The notes: generated by a model from the sequence alone, not told the origin. A DNA stretch of 64,000 nucleotides from Lysinibacillus sp. B2A1 (GCA_002973635.1 CP027224.1:568501-632500); one strand, 5' to 3'; shown: positions 8,372 to 18,298, numbered from the stretch's first letter. Made by a program: numbers and translations.

Positions 8372-9937
8372 TTAGCTTTGTTGTCCTGAAGTAAACCAAT
8401 CTTGGACGTTCCAAACTTTAGTTGCGAGACCTTCATAAAAATCAGGCTCATGGCTAACGAGTACGATTGTCCCTTTAAAGTCTTTCATAGCACGTTTTAA
8501 TTCGTCTTTTGCATCAACATCTAAGTGGTTAGTTGGTTCGTCAAATACTAGCCAGTTTGCTTCCTCCATCATTAGCTTACATAAGCGCACCTTTGCTTGC
8601 TCACCGCCAGATAAAGAGTTAAGAGGGCGTGTAATATGCTCCGTTTTAAGTCCAGCACGTGCTAATGCTGCTCGAACTTGGGCTTGCTCCATTGAAGGGA
8701 AGGCATTCCAAACATCGTCGATTGGCGTAATTTTATCAGCCTTTACTTCCTGCTCAAAGTAAGACGGATAAAGGTAATCACCACGAACAACCTTTCCATC
8801 AAGTGGATTGATTTTACCAAGCATTGTTTTTAATAATGTAGATTTCCCTACACCATTCATTCCCACAAGCGCGATTTTTTCACCTCGCTCAATATTGAAA
8901 GTCAATGGAGGCAGTAATGGTTTTTCCTTGTCATAGCCAATAACTAAGTTTTCAGCCTCCACCACATAACGACTTGAAGAACGAGCTTCTTTAAAACCGA
9001 ATTCAGGTTTTACAGCTGTTTCAGGACGGTCGATACGCTCTAAGCGGTCAAGCTGCTTGGCGCGGGATTTTGCACGACCAGTAGTTGAGTAGCGAGCTTT
9101 ATTTTTCGCAATAAAATCTTCTTGTTTTTTAATGAATTCCTGTTGTTTTTCATAAGCATCGATATGCTGACGTTTATTGATTTCAGCAAGTTCTAAAAAC
9201 TTTTCATATGTCGCAGTATAGCGAGTTAATTTAGAAAACTCTAGTTGGAAGATAACATCCACCGTTTCATTCATAAACTCTGTATCGTGCGAAATTAATA
9301 AGAAAGCGTGTGGATAATTCTTTAAATAGATTTTCAACCACGTAATATGCTCTTCATCAAGATAGTTGGTCGGCTCATCTAGTAATAATACTTTTGGTTT
9401 TTCAAGTAATAACTTTGCTAGTAAAACCTTTGTACGTTGACCACCAGAAAGAGCAGCGACGTCACGGTCCAGGCCGATTGCGTCAAGACCAAGACCACGT
9501 GCAACCTCATCAATTTTCATATCAAGCGTATAGAAATCACCTGCGTCAAGAGCATCCTGTACTTCAGCCATTTGCTCTAATAACACCTCTAATTCCTCAG
9601 GTGTTGCGTCAGCCATTTTTCCTGTAATGTCATTCAGTTCTTCTTCTTTTTTATATAAAGGAAGAAAGGCATCTCGTAATACATCACGCATAGTACGACC
9701 CGCTGTCAGTACAGTATGTTGATCTAAATAACCATAATGGGTTCCTGGTAGCCATTCAACTTTACCAGTATCGTGGATTGCTTGCCCCGTAATGATGCCC
9801 ATTAATGTTGACTTACCAACACCGTTTGCACCTACTAGACCAATATGATCCCCTTCTACTAAGCGAAAGGATACATCCTTAAAAAGAGTACGGTCACCAA
9901 ATGAATGACCTAAATTTTCAACAGTTAATATTGCCAT
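8372..9937 (-). CDS. ABC-F family ATPase (YfmM-like ribosome-associated factor)
   Basis: 521 residues with two ABC ATPase domains and no membrane segments, the ABC-F layout. Walker A motifs are GANGVGKS (about 36-43) and GMNGVGKS in the second half; both signature motifs (LSGGQRTK, LSGGEQAK) and Walker B motifs (LLLDEPTNYLD, LVFDEPTNHLD) are intact. The linker of about 70 charged residues between the halves is the P-site tRNA interaction motif region. ABC-F proteins act on stalled ribosomes in the cytoplasm. It most resembles B. subtilis YfmM. A GGAGG site precedes the ATG, and the small SE1832-like gene lies 34 bases upstream in the same operon. Confidence 0.92.
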   Translation of the reverse strand: MAILTVENLGHSFGDRTLFKDVSFRLVEGDHIGLVGANGVGKSTLMGIITGQAIHDTGKVEWLPGTHYGYLDQHTVLTAGRTMRDVLRDAFLPLYKKEEELNDITGKMADATPEELEVLLEQMAEVQDALDAGDFYTLDMKIDEVARGLGLDAIGLDRDVAALSGGQRTKVLLAKLLLEKPKVLLLDEPTNYLDEEHITWLKIYLKNYPHAFLLISHDTEFMNETVDVIFQLEFSKLTRYTATYEKFLELAEINKRQHIDAYEKQQEFIKKQEDFIAKNKARYSTTGRAKSRAKQLDRLERIDRPETAVKPEFGFKEARSSSRYVVEAENLVIGYDKEKPLLPPLTFNIERGEKIALVGMNGVGKSTLLKTMLGKINPLDGKVVRGDYLYPSYFEQEVKADKITPIDDVWNAFPSMEQAQVRAALARAGLKTEHITRPLNSLSGGEQAKVRLCKLMMEEANWLVFDEPTNHLDVDAKDELKRAMKDFKGTIVLVSHEPDFYEGLATKVWNVQDWFTSGQQS

Positions 9938-9971
9938 ATATGTTCCTCCAACTATTTATCCTGTTTATATC

Positions 9972-10157
9972 TTAAAGTTCTGCTAATTGTTTATTTAACT
10001 CTGCTAGTTTTGCTTCCATATTCGCAAGGCGTTGCTCTGCTTTTGCCACCTGATCATTATGACCAGTGGATTCAAGTTTTTCAATATCACCTTGTAAATT
10101 TATATAATCCATTTTTAGCTCTTTAATTTGGTATTCAATGTCGCTTTTTGTTGGCAT
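9972..10157 (-). CDS. SE1832-family small coiled-coil protein
   Basis: 61-residue charged protein that is predicted to be almost entirely helical, with heptad-like Leu spacing (IEYQIKELKMDYINLQGDIE and LANMEAKLAELNKQLAEL). It resembles the short SE1832 family of Firmicutes, of unknown function. The start is the ATG at 10157, preceded by AAGGAGC; an upstream reading frame to 10229 lacks a site. It is the first gene of a two-gene unit with the ABC-F gene. Confidence 0.75.
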   Translation of the reverse strand: MPTKSDIEYQIKELKMDYINLQGDIEKLESTGHNDQVAKAEQRLANMEAKLAELNKQLAEL

Positions 10158-10346
10158 GATGATTGCTCCTTTTACATATTTGTATTGCGAATGCGTATAA
10201 AAGCGATGGAGGCTTTTCCCATCCCCCACCGCTTATTTGTTAAAATCAATCGGGTACATATCATGTTTGAAATCACAATATCAGTAGGTGAAATACATAA
10301 GTGAAAAATTCTAATATATTGTATCATATTCACCTTCAAAGTAGCA

Positions 10347-11393
10347 CTAAGTTGAAGCGATATTATGTCGATCGTAAGCGAAATCTAATAGCATGGAATG
10401 CAGTGTTTCATTGTTACTGACAAGATTTAGCTGTCGTTGCTTTTTAACAGCTCTTTCACTTCGAGCCTCATGTAATAGGAACTCCATGACAGCATTTTGA
10501 ATTTGTGATTGCTTCATTTTGCGGCCAAGACCAAGATGAATAAAGCCGTTCTGCTCTCGAGGAAATGCATGTAGAAGCTCGGCCTCTGTCTGTGCAAGCG
10601 TAATACAAGGAACGCCATATGAGGCGACTTTATAAGGTGTGTAATTGGCATTACAAATCATAACATCGGCCTTTGGTAGTAGTTTTAGGAGTGCATTTTT
10701 ATCGCGAAGAATAGCTGTGTTGCGACGACTGAGCACCATCATTTGCAAATCCTCGATTGCATGTTGATAGCTATCATCAATCATCACGGTAATTTGTAGT
10801 GGAATTTGTAGCTGTGTTAAGTGTCGAAGAGTACGGTAGGTAAGGTTATGCTCGTCCCCATCCTCAAAAGCAACAACGATATGGGGTGGGTCTTCAGGTG
10901 TTTTACTTTCTGGTATATCTTTGAAGTTTTGATATACTTCAGGTACTGCGAAAACAAAGCTACCGCCTATATAATGTGATGGTAAGTAATCTTTCACTTC
11001 TTGATAAAGTGCTAGTAAAACACAGTCACAGGCTTGACCACCATCACCAAAATCGTCAAAGTGAAGTATAGTCTTGCAGAATGGACGTAAATTCTCTACT
11101 TGCCAGCTTTCAGAGTTACGACCATCCCTTACAATTAAATCAGGTTGTAGTTCCTTTATTTGCTTCGATAGTTCATCAAAATGGTCGAATAAAATTGGAG
11201 AAAGGTTTTCATGCATTAAAATTGGAATCCCATCATTTGAAGGGGTTTTTACAAATATCAAAACTTTTTCATTTGTAAATAGCTTGGCTAACGTTGCAAC
11301 CCGTTCAAAAGGATACAGCCCTTTATCAATACAGCTTTCAATAATGAAAACAATCGTCTTTTTCAGTTCTGTTGCTTGAGTTTCGTTTTGCAA
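10347..11393 (-). CDS. GT-B-fold protein, PseG/SpsG-like (glycosyl transfer or nucleotide-sugar hydrolysis)
   Basis: 348-residue cytoplasmic protein. The N-terminal half resembles the Rossmann half of GT-B enzymes. The C-terminal half has ADVMICNANYTPYKVASYGV followed by PCITLAQTEAELLHA, as in PseG/SpsG and MurG-like proteins, where this region binds the nucleotide sugar. The conserved tail GLGRKMKQSQIQNAVMEFL fits too. It could act in surface or spore-coat polysaccharide synthesis, but there are no such neighbours. Translation probably begins at the TTG at 11393, with AAAGGATG upstream. Single-gene unit, ending close to a convergent small gene cluster. Confidence 0.6.
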   Translation of the reverse strand: MQNETQATELKKTIVFIIESCIDKGLYPFERVATLAKLFTNEKVLIFVKTPSNDGIPILMHENLSPILFDHFDELSKQIKELQPDLIVRDGRNSESWQVENLRPFCKTILHFDDFGDGGQACDCVLLALYQEVKDYLPSHYIGGSFVFAVPEVYQNFKDIPESKTPEDPPHIVVAFEDGDEHNLTYRTLRHLTQLQIPLQITVMIDDSYQHAIEDLQMMVLSRRNTAILRDKNALLKLLPKADVMICNANYTPYKVASYGVPCITLAQTEAELLHAFPREQNGFIHLGLGRKMKQSQIQNAVMEFLLHEARSERAVKKQRQLNLVSNNETLHSMLLDFAYDRHNIAST

Positions 11394-11628
11394 ATGTATC
11401 CCATCCTTTCATCTGTCTATTTAAATTATGGTGAATAATGGGCAAGTATGTGTAAAAATTAGGATTAGATTATTTGGAATATAAAACACTTTTAGTCTGA
11501 TAACCTTTTGATAAAGCCTTTATCCTTAAAAAGTTAGTGATAAAAAACGCTTCTTTTACCGATAAATAAAGTAGATAGTTTACTAGTATTGTTTTGTTAG
11601 GTATACGAATGTGAAGGGGGTACATCCA

Positions 11629-12474
11629 ATGGGAATGCGTGCAGCAATTGTTGTAGGGGCTACAGGTTTAACTGGTACCTCACTTGTGGAACAATTATGT
11701 GAAAATGATGAATATGTTTCAGTTTTGGTTATTGCTCGAAGAAAGCCCGTGTTTACACATCCAAAGCTTGAAGTGAAAATCCGTGATTTTGATACTTTAG
11801 AAGAAAAAGACATAGAATTTGCACATGAATTGTACTGTTGTTTAGGGACAACGATAAAAAAAGCGGGTTCTCGTGAAATGTTCGAAAAAGTTGATTTTGA
11901 ATACCCATTAGCTATCGCCTCATTAGCAAAAAAACGTGGTATCCCTCATATGCTTGTAATTACAGCGATGGGGGCAAATGAGAGTTCTCCATTTTATTAT
12001 AATCGTGTAAAGGGGAAGCTAGAGCATGATCTGATAGAGCTAGGCTTACAGAGACTTTCTATTATACGCCCATCATTATTAGTGGGTGATCGAGAGGAAT
12101 TTCGTTTGGGTGAGAAGGCAGGAGAGAAAGTGTTAAAGGCAGCCAAACCTCTATTAGTGGGGCCGCTTAAACGTTCGAGGGCAATTGATGCCTCACAGGT
12201 TGCAAAAGCGATGATTGTTATTGCACTGCATGGGAAGAAGCAGCCCGTTGCAATTTATCAATCACAAGAGTTAGCGAAGTTAGATTTCCCTGAAATAAAG
12301 GAAGAGGATGTTTCGCGGGAGGATTTATTTAATTGGGAGAAGCACAAATTATCTTCTGCAATTGATGAGGGCGATAAAGTAAACCGAGAGGTCATTATAA
12401 ATCGGGATAAATATAAAATTGAGGAAACCGTTGTAGATAAGGAAGTGAATTTTCATCAGCGGGAGGATGAATAA
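11629..12474 (+). CDS. NAD(P)-binding oxidoreductase (atypical SDR, HTATIP2-like)
   Basis: 281 residues with an N-terminal Rossmann motif GATGLTGTSLV and a short atypical-SDR body (about 210 residues, with YYNRVKGKLE and SIIRPSLLVGDREE), like YraR/HTATIP2 proteins. The C-terminal 60 or so residues are a charged extension not usual in the family. The reaction is unknown. The ATG at 11629 has AAGGGGG 8 bases before it; a GTG at 11611 precedes the ribosome site and is rejected. Confidence 0.78.
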   Translation: MGMRAAIVVGATGLTGTSLVEQLCENDEYVSVLVIARRKPVFTHPKLEVKIRDFDTLEEKDIEFAHELYCCLGTTIKKAGSREMFEKVDFEYPLAIASLAKKRGIPHMLVITAMGANESSPFYYNRVKGKLEHDLIELGLQRLSIIRPSLLVGDREEFRLGEKAGEKVLKAAKPLLVGPLKRSRAIDASQVAKAMIVIALHGKKQPVAIYQSQELAKLDFPEIKEEDVSREDLFNWEKHKLSSAIDEGDKVNREVIINRDKYKIEETVVDKEVNFHQREDE

Positions 12475-12615
12475 ATACGCCTCATCAATAAAGTGAGGGT
12501 GATTGCGTTCCGCCTAAAGACTGAATTTCCGTTTTTCACTATTGCTCTGCTTTTCGTGTCTCTATTCATTTGTTACAATATTATTGTAGAAGATGACTGT
12601 GGAGGCAAAGTGAAC

Positions 12616-13170
12616 ATGAAAATTTTACTGGTTGATGGCACAATGTTTGGTCGTAAAACAGGTGCTATTTTAGAGCAAGTGGAACAGTATATTAAGGAAT
12701 TAAATGCTAGTTTCAATTTAGAAATTATGCATTTTAGTCAATATAAGCATCAAATTGTTGACGGATCTCCGTTAAATGATGATATGAAGAACATGATTCA
12801 GAAATTTGAGGAAGCGGATGCATATATTATTGCCACTCCCATTTTCCAAGCATCGATTCCAGGTGTTTTGAAAAATGCCTTTGATTTCTTACATCCGAAA
12901 ACAATGCGCTATAAACCAGTGTCAATCGTAGCAAATGGTGGTACCTATCAACACCATTTAGTAGTAGAAAATCAATTAAAGCCGATTCTAGACTACTTCC
13001 GTGCACTTGTTACACCTAACTATGTGTACACACATACATCTCATTTCGATGCAGACAATCATATTATAGATGAAGATGTTCATAATCGTTTACGTGAGTT
13101 GGCTCGTGTGTTTGTTCAGTATTGTGAAATGAGTAAAACATTGCCGAAGGAAACGATTGACCAACATTAA
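12616..13170 (+). CDS. NADPH-dependent FMN reductase (flavodoxin fold)
   Basis: 184-residue flavoprotein of the NADPH-dependent FMN reductase family. The phosphate-binding loop DGTMFGRKTGAI (about 7-18), ADAYIIATPIFQASIPGVLK (about 69-88) and NAFDFL are characteristic. It probably transfers electrons from NADPH to FMN or quinone-like substrates. The ATG at 12616 lies 10 bases after GGAGG; a GTG at 12610 is an alternative. The upstream in-frame extension is hydrophobic but has no ribosome site. Confidence 0.85.
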   Translation: MKILLVDGTMFGRKTGAILEQVEQYIKELNASFNLEIMHFSQYKHQIVDGSPLNDDMKNMIQKFEEADAYIIATPIFQASIPGVLKNAFDFLHPKTMRYKPVSIVANGGTYQHHLVVENQLKPILDYFRALVTPNYVYTHTSHFDADNHIIDEDVHNRLRELARVFVQYCEMSKTLPKETIDQH

Positions 13171-13178
13171 GATTAAAG

Positions 13179-13540
13179 CTGTATCTTCATCCAGCAAATG
13201 TTTTTTGTATCGAAAGCATAGCGGCAGATACAGAAGACTCCTACCTCTACAGGTGGTGAGATGAATGCGGATTGGTTCCTTTTCAGTGGGTGTCCAAACA
13301 CCTACTGAAATAGCGGAACTCAGTCTAAGAACACCACGTCCTGTGGCAACGACTGAGTGACCAACATCATGTTGGCCTAAAGCCTCCGGCGGATGTCACG
13401 GATTTTAAAAGGTATGAATTGTGCGGGCACAATTCAAAATCTGGACGCATTGTTTATCTGTGCGAAAGCGAAGCGACAGCAACAAATGTTTTCTGTAGCG
13501 AAAGCAAAGCGGCAGCTACAATTACGCCAAGGCGAAATTG
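13179..13540. repeat. dispersed structured element, copy A1
   Basis: Fills the gap between the FMN reductase and helicase genes. In order it holds a CTCCTACCTCTACAGGTGG hairpin, a GTGTCC hairpin, the paired ACTCAGTC (13318-13325) and GACTGAGT (13351-13358) around a CCACGTCCTGTGG hairpin (13334-13346), and a GACCAACATCATGTTGGCC hairpin, then CTGGACGCA and ATTACGCC. Two 36-bp-type modules (GCGAAAGCGAAGCG core) split the last palindrome at about 13450-13520. The G-U wobble pairs suggest that the functional strand is the minus strand. No protein-coding sequence is credible here. Confidence 0.7.
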
Positions 13541-13648
13541 GTCCCTTGTATGGTGGAAGAAAATCACTATGCAGGGGATTTTTCTTTTTAAGTATCCTTT
13601 TTCATTGTGATAAAATAGGATTTTAGCGATCGGAAAGGAGGGCTGCTC

Positions 13649-16600
13649 ATGCAGGACATCGCTTTACTAGAAAAGCAACGCTGTAATCTTATTTTGACCA
13701 ATAAGGCCAAGGAAGCGGTGGAGGAATGCTCAGCAAATGAGCATGCCTTTTTTGCGTTACAAAAATCTTTCACTGTGTACATAGAAAAGCGTAAAGCTAA
13801 AACGATTGGCGAAACGTTTTTATCCGTTTATTTTAATGCTGAGCATAATGAAAAACTAAACGAAGTTCTAGCAAAAAAAACAGCTATTATGGATTGTGTG
13901 CTAAAGGTGGAGGGCCTATTAGCTACAAATATTCGTTTTGTTCATATGCATAGTCCGATTAATACCAATCGACGCTTACCAGCAGCATTACAATTTATCA
14001 CAAAGCCCAATAATGGTGCGGGTATTCCTCTCGAGCTTCATACAAAGATTAGAGAGCTGCCGATAGCTGAGGAACGTACAGAATATGTGAAAAAGCGTAT
14101 TTCGAGCTGGGAAGGCTATTTAAAAATTCAAGAACGTGATGCAACCATTGATGATATTCATACAGAATTTAAGCAAAGCTATTTTAATGAAGATTTTTCA
14201 AGGCTCACGATTGTTTGTCCATATATAAAATCTAAGGAATGGAAGAAGCTTGAAGGTTTAAGCGTTAGCATTCAAGGAGTTCGTGGTGAAGTTGGACAAG
14301 TATTAAAAACAAATGCAGGGAAACAGACAGTAGAAATTGACCTAAAGCCTTTTGTACAGGATTTGGCTCGTAAAGATCAGCTACATTTACGTTCTAAACA
14401 AGCAAGCTTTAGTAATTTTGCTACATTGAGTCAGATTAGGCGTTTACGCAATGGTTTTACAAAGCTAGAGAAGGGTGAGGCTGTTAATCCTCATTTAGAA
14501 ACAATCTTATTTGAAAGACGCCCTACTGTCCGAGCAGCAAAACTACGCGAGGATATCGATTTTCATAACCATTTAAATGAATATCAACAGCGAGCCGTCT
14601 TAGGAGCATTATCTGTTGAAGATTTGTACGTAATACAAGGACCTCCAGGAACGGGAAAGACTACTGTTATTTCAGAGATTTGTCAGCAAAATGTCAAGGC
14701 TGGATTAAAAACACTTGTAGCTTCTCAATCGAATTTAGCGGTTGATAATGCACTAGGCCGCCTTCTCTCCAATCAGGAAATTCGAATTTTACGCTATGGT
14801 AGAACAGAGAGCATTGAAGAAGAAGGTAAAAAATTTATTGAGGAAAATGTTGCTCTTCACTGGCGTGAGCAAACTCTCGCAGCGATTAAAGAGGAAATTT
14901 CAGCCTTTACTGAGCGTGAACAAGATCTAAAAGCAGGCATAAACAAGGCTAACGAAGAGCAGACCAAACTTAAGGCATGGCTTGAGGACCTGACAAAAGA
15001 GATAGCGGCAAAAGAGCAGGCTGCTATAGATGAGCCCGTTTTACAGCAGGAGATTCAAGCTTTAAAAAAAGAATTAAAGGCTACAAAAGCTGAGCAGCAG
15101 GAGTGTGAGGCGCAAAAAGAGCATTACGAAAAACAACTGGCACAAATTGAACCTACTGTAAAATCGCTTGAACAGGTTCTTACTGAAAATCCATCAGCTG
15201 AGCAGCTGCAAAATGTGATTCAGGAGACGACTAAAAAGATTGAGCAACTAGAAGCTGCTGCCCAATATAAGGAGCTACGGGAGCAAAAGCAACAGTTAGC
15301 TTACCAGTTTAAAGATATTCAGGTGAAATATGAGGAAGAAAGCGATCGACTGCATTTAATGAAGGAAGCACAAAATTATATTGGTAATTTACTTTCCTAT
15401 GAGCGAATTCAGCGATTTTTTCAGCATTATCAAATAAAACCCTCCTATGTACTGTCACAGCAAATTGAACGGGTTCAGCATTTAGAGGATGCTAAAGATT
15501 TAAATGCATGGGCTACGATTAACACGCGACTACAAAACGCCATTGCGAAGCTTGAGTCATTGCTTGCAAACGATGCAAGAGAACGCGCACTTGCTAAAAG
15601 TAGAGTACAGCCTGTTCAGTCGTTTTCATTGCAAAATCTAACAGGTGTCTTTTTTCAGCTTAATCAAGCCTTTCAAGATGGGCAATCACCATCAGCTGAG
15701 CAGCTTGAAAGCTATTTGCTGGGACTGTATATGCGTCGTGATTTTGTTTGGCAAAAAGGTGTTGCTCTAAAACAGCAACAGCAGCATAAGGATCAAGAAT
15801 TTGAATTGCTGCGTAAAAATATTAGCTCTTTAATTCATCAAGAATGTGCCATTACGAGCTTTGACGTTCAAAGCTTACAGAGACAATTGCAGCCATTTAT
15901 ACAGCATACTGAGCGACTACAACAGCTAGCTGAGACATTCCAAATAGATGTTGAACCAGAGGAATCTGTTGAGCAGTTAAAAATGCTTGTATCGCAATCA
16001 AAATCTTCCCTTCAGGACGCACAAAAGCTGCTAGAAGCAGTTGAGAAGGCAAATGTACAGCTCCTGCCAAAGAAAGCAGTTCTTCAAACTGCACAAACTA
16101 GCTTACAAGAAATTGAACGGCAGCTTTCACAAATAGACGGAAGCCTAAAGGAAATAAATATTGCTGGATTAAAGAAGGAAAAGCAACTCACAGCTTGCAC
16201 TAAGCTTCTGCAATCAACACCAGAGCGCACGTATGAGGAAGTAGAAGAAGCGATTAAAACATCTCAAACAGCTTTAGAGGAAATGCAACGTAAGGAACAG
16301 CAACTACCTCTAAGGAAAAAATTACAGGAGCAATGGCGTGACAAGCTACAAAACGCTACTGAATATGATTTAGATGAGATTCGTAAATTATATGTACGTC
16401 ATGCTAATGTTATTGGTACAACATGCGTTGCTTCGGCAAGTAAGGAGTTTATGGAAAACTATCCTACATTTGATGTAGTTATAATTGATGAAGTATCCAA
16501 AGCAACACCACCAGAACTCTTATTACCAATGCTAAAGGGGAAGAAGATTATCTTAGTGGGCGATCATCATCAGCTACCGCCATTACTTGGAGATGATACG

Positions 16601-17431
16601 TTAGAGGAAACCTTAAAGACGATGCTGGATGAAAATCCAAACTTTGAGGGAGCACAGGAATTAAAGAACTTGCTACGTGAATCTTTATTTGAACGTTTAT
16701 TTAATAATCTACCACACACACATAAGCAAATGCTTGCATTACAGTACCGTATGCATGAAAAAATCATGCATAGTATTACACCGTTTTATGCGAAGGAAGA
16801 GAATGGCTTACAATGTGGTTTACCAGATTCCGATGCTGCACGTGATCATTGCTTAGAAGGTCAGTTTTTGAACCGAGATGATCATTTGTTATGGATTGAT
16901 ATTCCTAGCGAAAAACCTTATCTAGAGGAGCAGGTAAAGGGCGGAACAAGTCGTTACAATGAGGGTGAATTACAAACTATTCGACGTATTTTAATAGATT
17001 TAAATGATGCTGTTATCGCAGCAAAGAAGGCTGGCCGAATGCCACAAGATGCACAAAAAAGCGTCGGCGTTATAAGCTTCTATGGTGAACAGGTAAAGAA
17101 AATAAATCGTCTTCTTCAGCAGGAATTACAGTTATCCCATCTGCAATTTAGAACAGGAACTGTCGATAAGTTCCAAGGGATGGAGATGGATGTCATATTA
17201 GTTAGTATGGTCCGTAACACCCCTAAAGGTGGAGATATTGGCTTTGCAAGAGATTATCGCCGCTTAAATGTCGCCTTATCTCGTGCTCGAGAGCTATTAC
17301 TGCTTGTTGGAAGTGCTGATATGTTTGCAAAACGTGCCAAGCATCAGGATACACGGGAAATGTATAGTAATCTTTTAAATACAGTAAAATCTTATAATGG
17401 CTTGCGTAATCATGAAGGACAGGTGATGTAG
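13649..17431 (+). CDS. large SF1 (UPF1/DNA2-like) helicase with a long coiled-coil insertion
   Basis: 1260 residues. An unfamiliar N-terminal region of about 320 residues leads to Walker A GPPGTGKTT (about 330-338) with a following SQSNLAVDN motif. Then comes a very long Gln/Glu/Lys-rich coiled coil (about 400-880), and the helicase core resumes with VIIDEVSKATPPE (about 943), GDHHQLPP, QYRMHEKI, TVDKFQGMEMDVI and RRLNVALSRARELL. These are motifs I-VI of superfamily 1 helicases of the UPF1/DNA2/NAM7 group, so ATP-driven unwinding of RNA or DNA is expected. A GGAAAGGAGG site precedes the ATG. The next gene starts 3 bases after its stop. Confidence 0.88.
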   Translation: MQDIALLEKQRCNLILTNKAKEAVEECSANEHAFFALQKSFTVYIEKRKAKTIGETFLSVYFNAEHNEKLNEVLAKKTAIMDCVLKVEGLLATNIRFVHMHSPINTNRRLPAALQFITKPNNGAGIPLELHTKIRELPIAEERTEYVKKRISSWEGYLKIQERDATIDDIHTEFKQSYFNEDFSRLTIVCPYIKSKEWKKLEGLSVSIQGVRGEVGQVLKTNAGKQTVEIDLKPFVQDLARKDQLHLRSKQASFSNFATLSQIRRLRNGFTKLEKGEAVNPHLETILFERRPTVRAAKLREDIDFHNHLNEYQQRAVLGALSVEDLYVIQGPPGTGKTTVISEICQQNVKAGLKTLVASQSNLAVDNALGRLLSNQEIRILRYGRTESIEEEGKKFIEENVALHWREQTLAAIKEEISAFTEREQDLKAGINKANEEQTKLKAWLEDLTKEIAAKEQAAIDEPVLQQEIQALKKELKATKAEQQECEAQKEHYEKQLAQIEPTVKSLEQVLTENPSAEQLQNVIQETTKKIEQLEAAAQYKELREQKQQLAYQFKDIQVKYEEESDRLHLMKEAQNYIGNLLSYERIQRFFQHYQIKPSYVLSQQIERVQHLEDAKDLNAWATINTRLQNAIAKLESLLANDARERALAKSRVQPVQSFSLQNLTGVFFQLNQAFQDGQSPSAEQLESYLLGLYMRRDFVWQKGVALKQQQQHKDQEFELLRKNISSLIHQECAITSFDVQSLQRQLQPFIQHTERLQQLAETFQIDVEPEESVEQLKMLVSQSKSSLQDAQKLLEAVEKANVQLLPKKAVLQTAQTSLQEIERQLSQIDGSLKEINIAGLKKEKQLTACTKLLQSTPERTYEEVEEAIKTSQTALEEMQRKEQQLPLRKKLQEQWRDKLQNATEYDLDEIRKLYVRHANVIGTTCVASASKEFMENYPTFDVVIIDEVSKATPPELLLPMLKGKKIILVGDHHQLPPLLGDDTLEETLKTMLDENPNFEGAQELKNLLRESLFERLFNNLPHTHKQMLALQYRMHEKIMHSITPFYAKEENGLQCGLPDSDAARDHCLEGQFLNRDDHLLWIDIPSEKPYLEEQVKGGTSRYNEGELQTIRRILIDLNDAVIAAKKAGRMPQDAQKSVGVISFYGEQVKKINRLLQQELQLSHLQFRTGTVDKFQGMEMDVILVSMVRNTPKGGDIGFARDYRRLNVALSRARELLLLVGSADMFAKRAKHQDTREMYSNLLNTVKSYNGLRNHEGQVM

Positions 17432-17433
17432 AT

Positions 17434-18186
17434 TTGTCAAAATTACAGCAACGCTTAATGCGCGAACTTCAACAAAATCGAACGATTAAAATTGTTAAAA
17501 CGGATGAATGGTGTATTCCAATCCGCACGGTAGAAGTGACATATGAACCTGTACGGCGCTCAACAATGGATGTTTTAATGACGATGCTGTTAATTAGCAT
17601 ACAGGAAGCAAATTTTAGTAGTGCTCAAGAGCTGAGTGAGCTTTTACTGGTTGATCCATTATTTATAGAGGATTTGGTGTCATTAATGTCTAGAGTAAGT
17701 TTAATTGAGAAGCAGGAAGGCTTTTATCAATTAACTTCTAAAGGACAGCAGCAGTTGGAGCGTGGGATTTTTGAGGAGGAGCTAGAGCCAGAGACAGCTA
17801 CTTTATATTATAGTCCATGTCATCTCGCATTTCTTGCAGTTGACGTGAATCATATGGAAGAATACGAAGAACTACCAGAGCTATATCGCTATGTGGATAA
17901 AGAGGCAGAGCAGCGGGAGCATTTTGAAGAAGCAACATTAATAGCTGCACTTCAACAAGAGGATGACGAAGAAGCTGGCATCTCTCAAAAAATAATTTCA
18001 AAAATTGTTCAAGCAGACGCGAAGCAAATTAATGATATTCCATGCCTTGAATTTGTTCTTTATGATAAAGAACAGGATATTCTGTTTGCGCGTGTTTGGA
18101 ATACCTTATTACATCAATGGGATCAACACCTTAAACAACAGCTCACAGAAAAAGAACAGCTACAATGGCGTGAACAATATTTATAA
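17434..18186 (+). CDS. winged-helix-like partner of the helicase, unknown function
   Basis: 250 residues, starting with TTG just 3 bases after the helicase stop, with AGGTGA inside the helicase gene as ribosome site, so the pair is translationally linked. Residues about 45-110 look like a winged helix-turn-helix (LSELLLVDPLFIEDLVSLMS, then LIEKQEGFYQLTSKGQQQLE). The C-terminal half is acidic and has no motif I recognise. It may load or regulate the helicase. A strong terminator closes the operon. Confidence 0.72.
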   Translation: MSKLQQRLMRELQQNRTIKIVKTDEWCIPIRTVEVTYEPVRRSTMDVLMTMLLISIQEANFSSAQELSELLLVDPLFIEDLVSLMSRVSLIEKQEGFYQLTSKGQQQLERGIFEEELEPETATLYYSPCHLAFLAVDVNHMEEYEELPELYRYVDKEAEQREHFEEATLIAALQQEDDEEAGISQKIISKIVQADAKQINDIPCLEFVLYDKEQDILFARVWNTLLHQWDQHLKQQLTEKEQLQWREQYL

Positions 18187-18223
18187 GCCAAAAAACGAAC
18201 GTGATTAGCGTTCGTTTTTTGGC
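18187..18223 (+). terminator. terminator of the helicase operon
   Basis: A perfect 15-bp stem, GCCAAAAAACGAACG and its complement, with a 7-nt loop; the T-run is part of the 3' arm. Confidence 0.9.
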
Positions 18224-18237
18224 TTTTAGCGAAAGTT

Positions 18238-18298
18238 GGGCGATAAATTAAAAAAATAGGGTGATAAATTAAAAAAATGTTTCGATAAATTGATGAGC
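18238..18298. repeat. three tandem 21-bp AT-rich repeats
   Basis: GATAAATT occurs at 18242, 18263 and 18284 (the last as GATAAATTG), exactly 21 bp apart. The first two units are nearly identical (GATAAATTAAAAAAAT). The repeats sit just before the GT2 gene and its ribosome site. Confidence 0.6.

Noticed and set aside
13179..13540. IS200/IS605 element with tnpA or tnpB
   Set aside because: Hairpins such as CCACCTCTATAGGTGG look similar to such ends, but no transposase or tnpB gene is present in any copy in the window.
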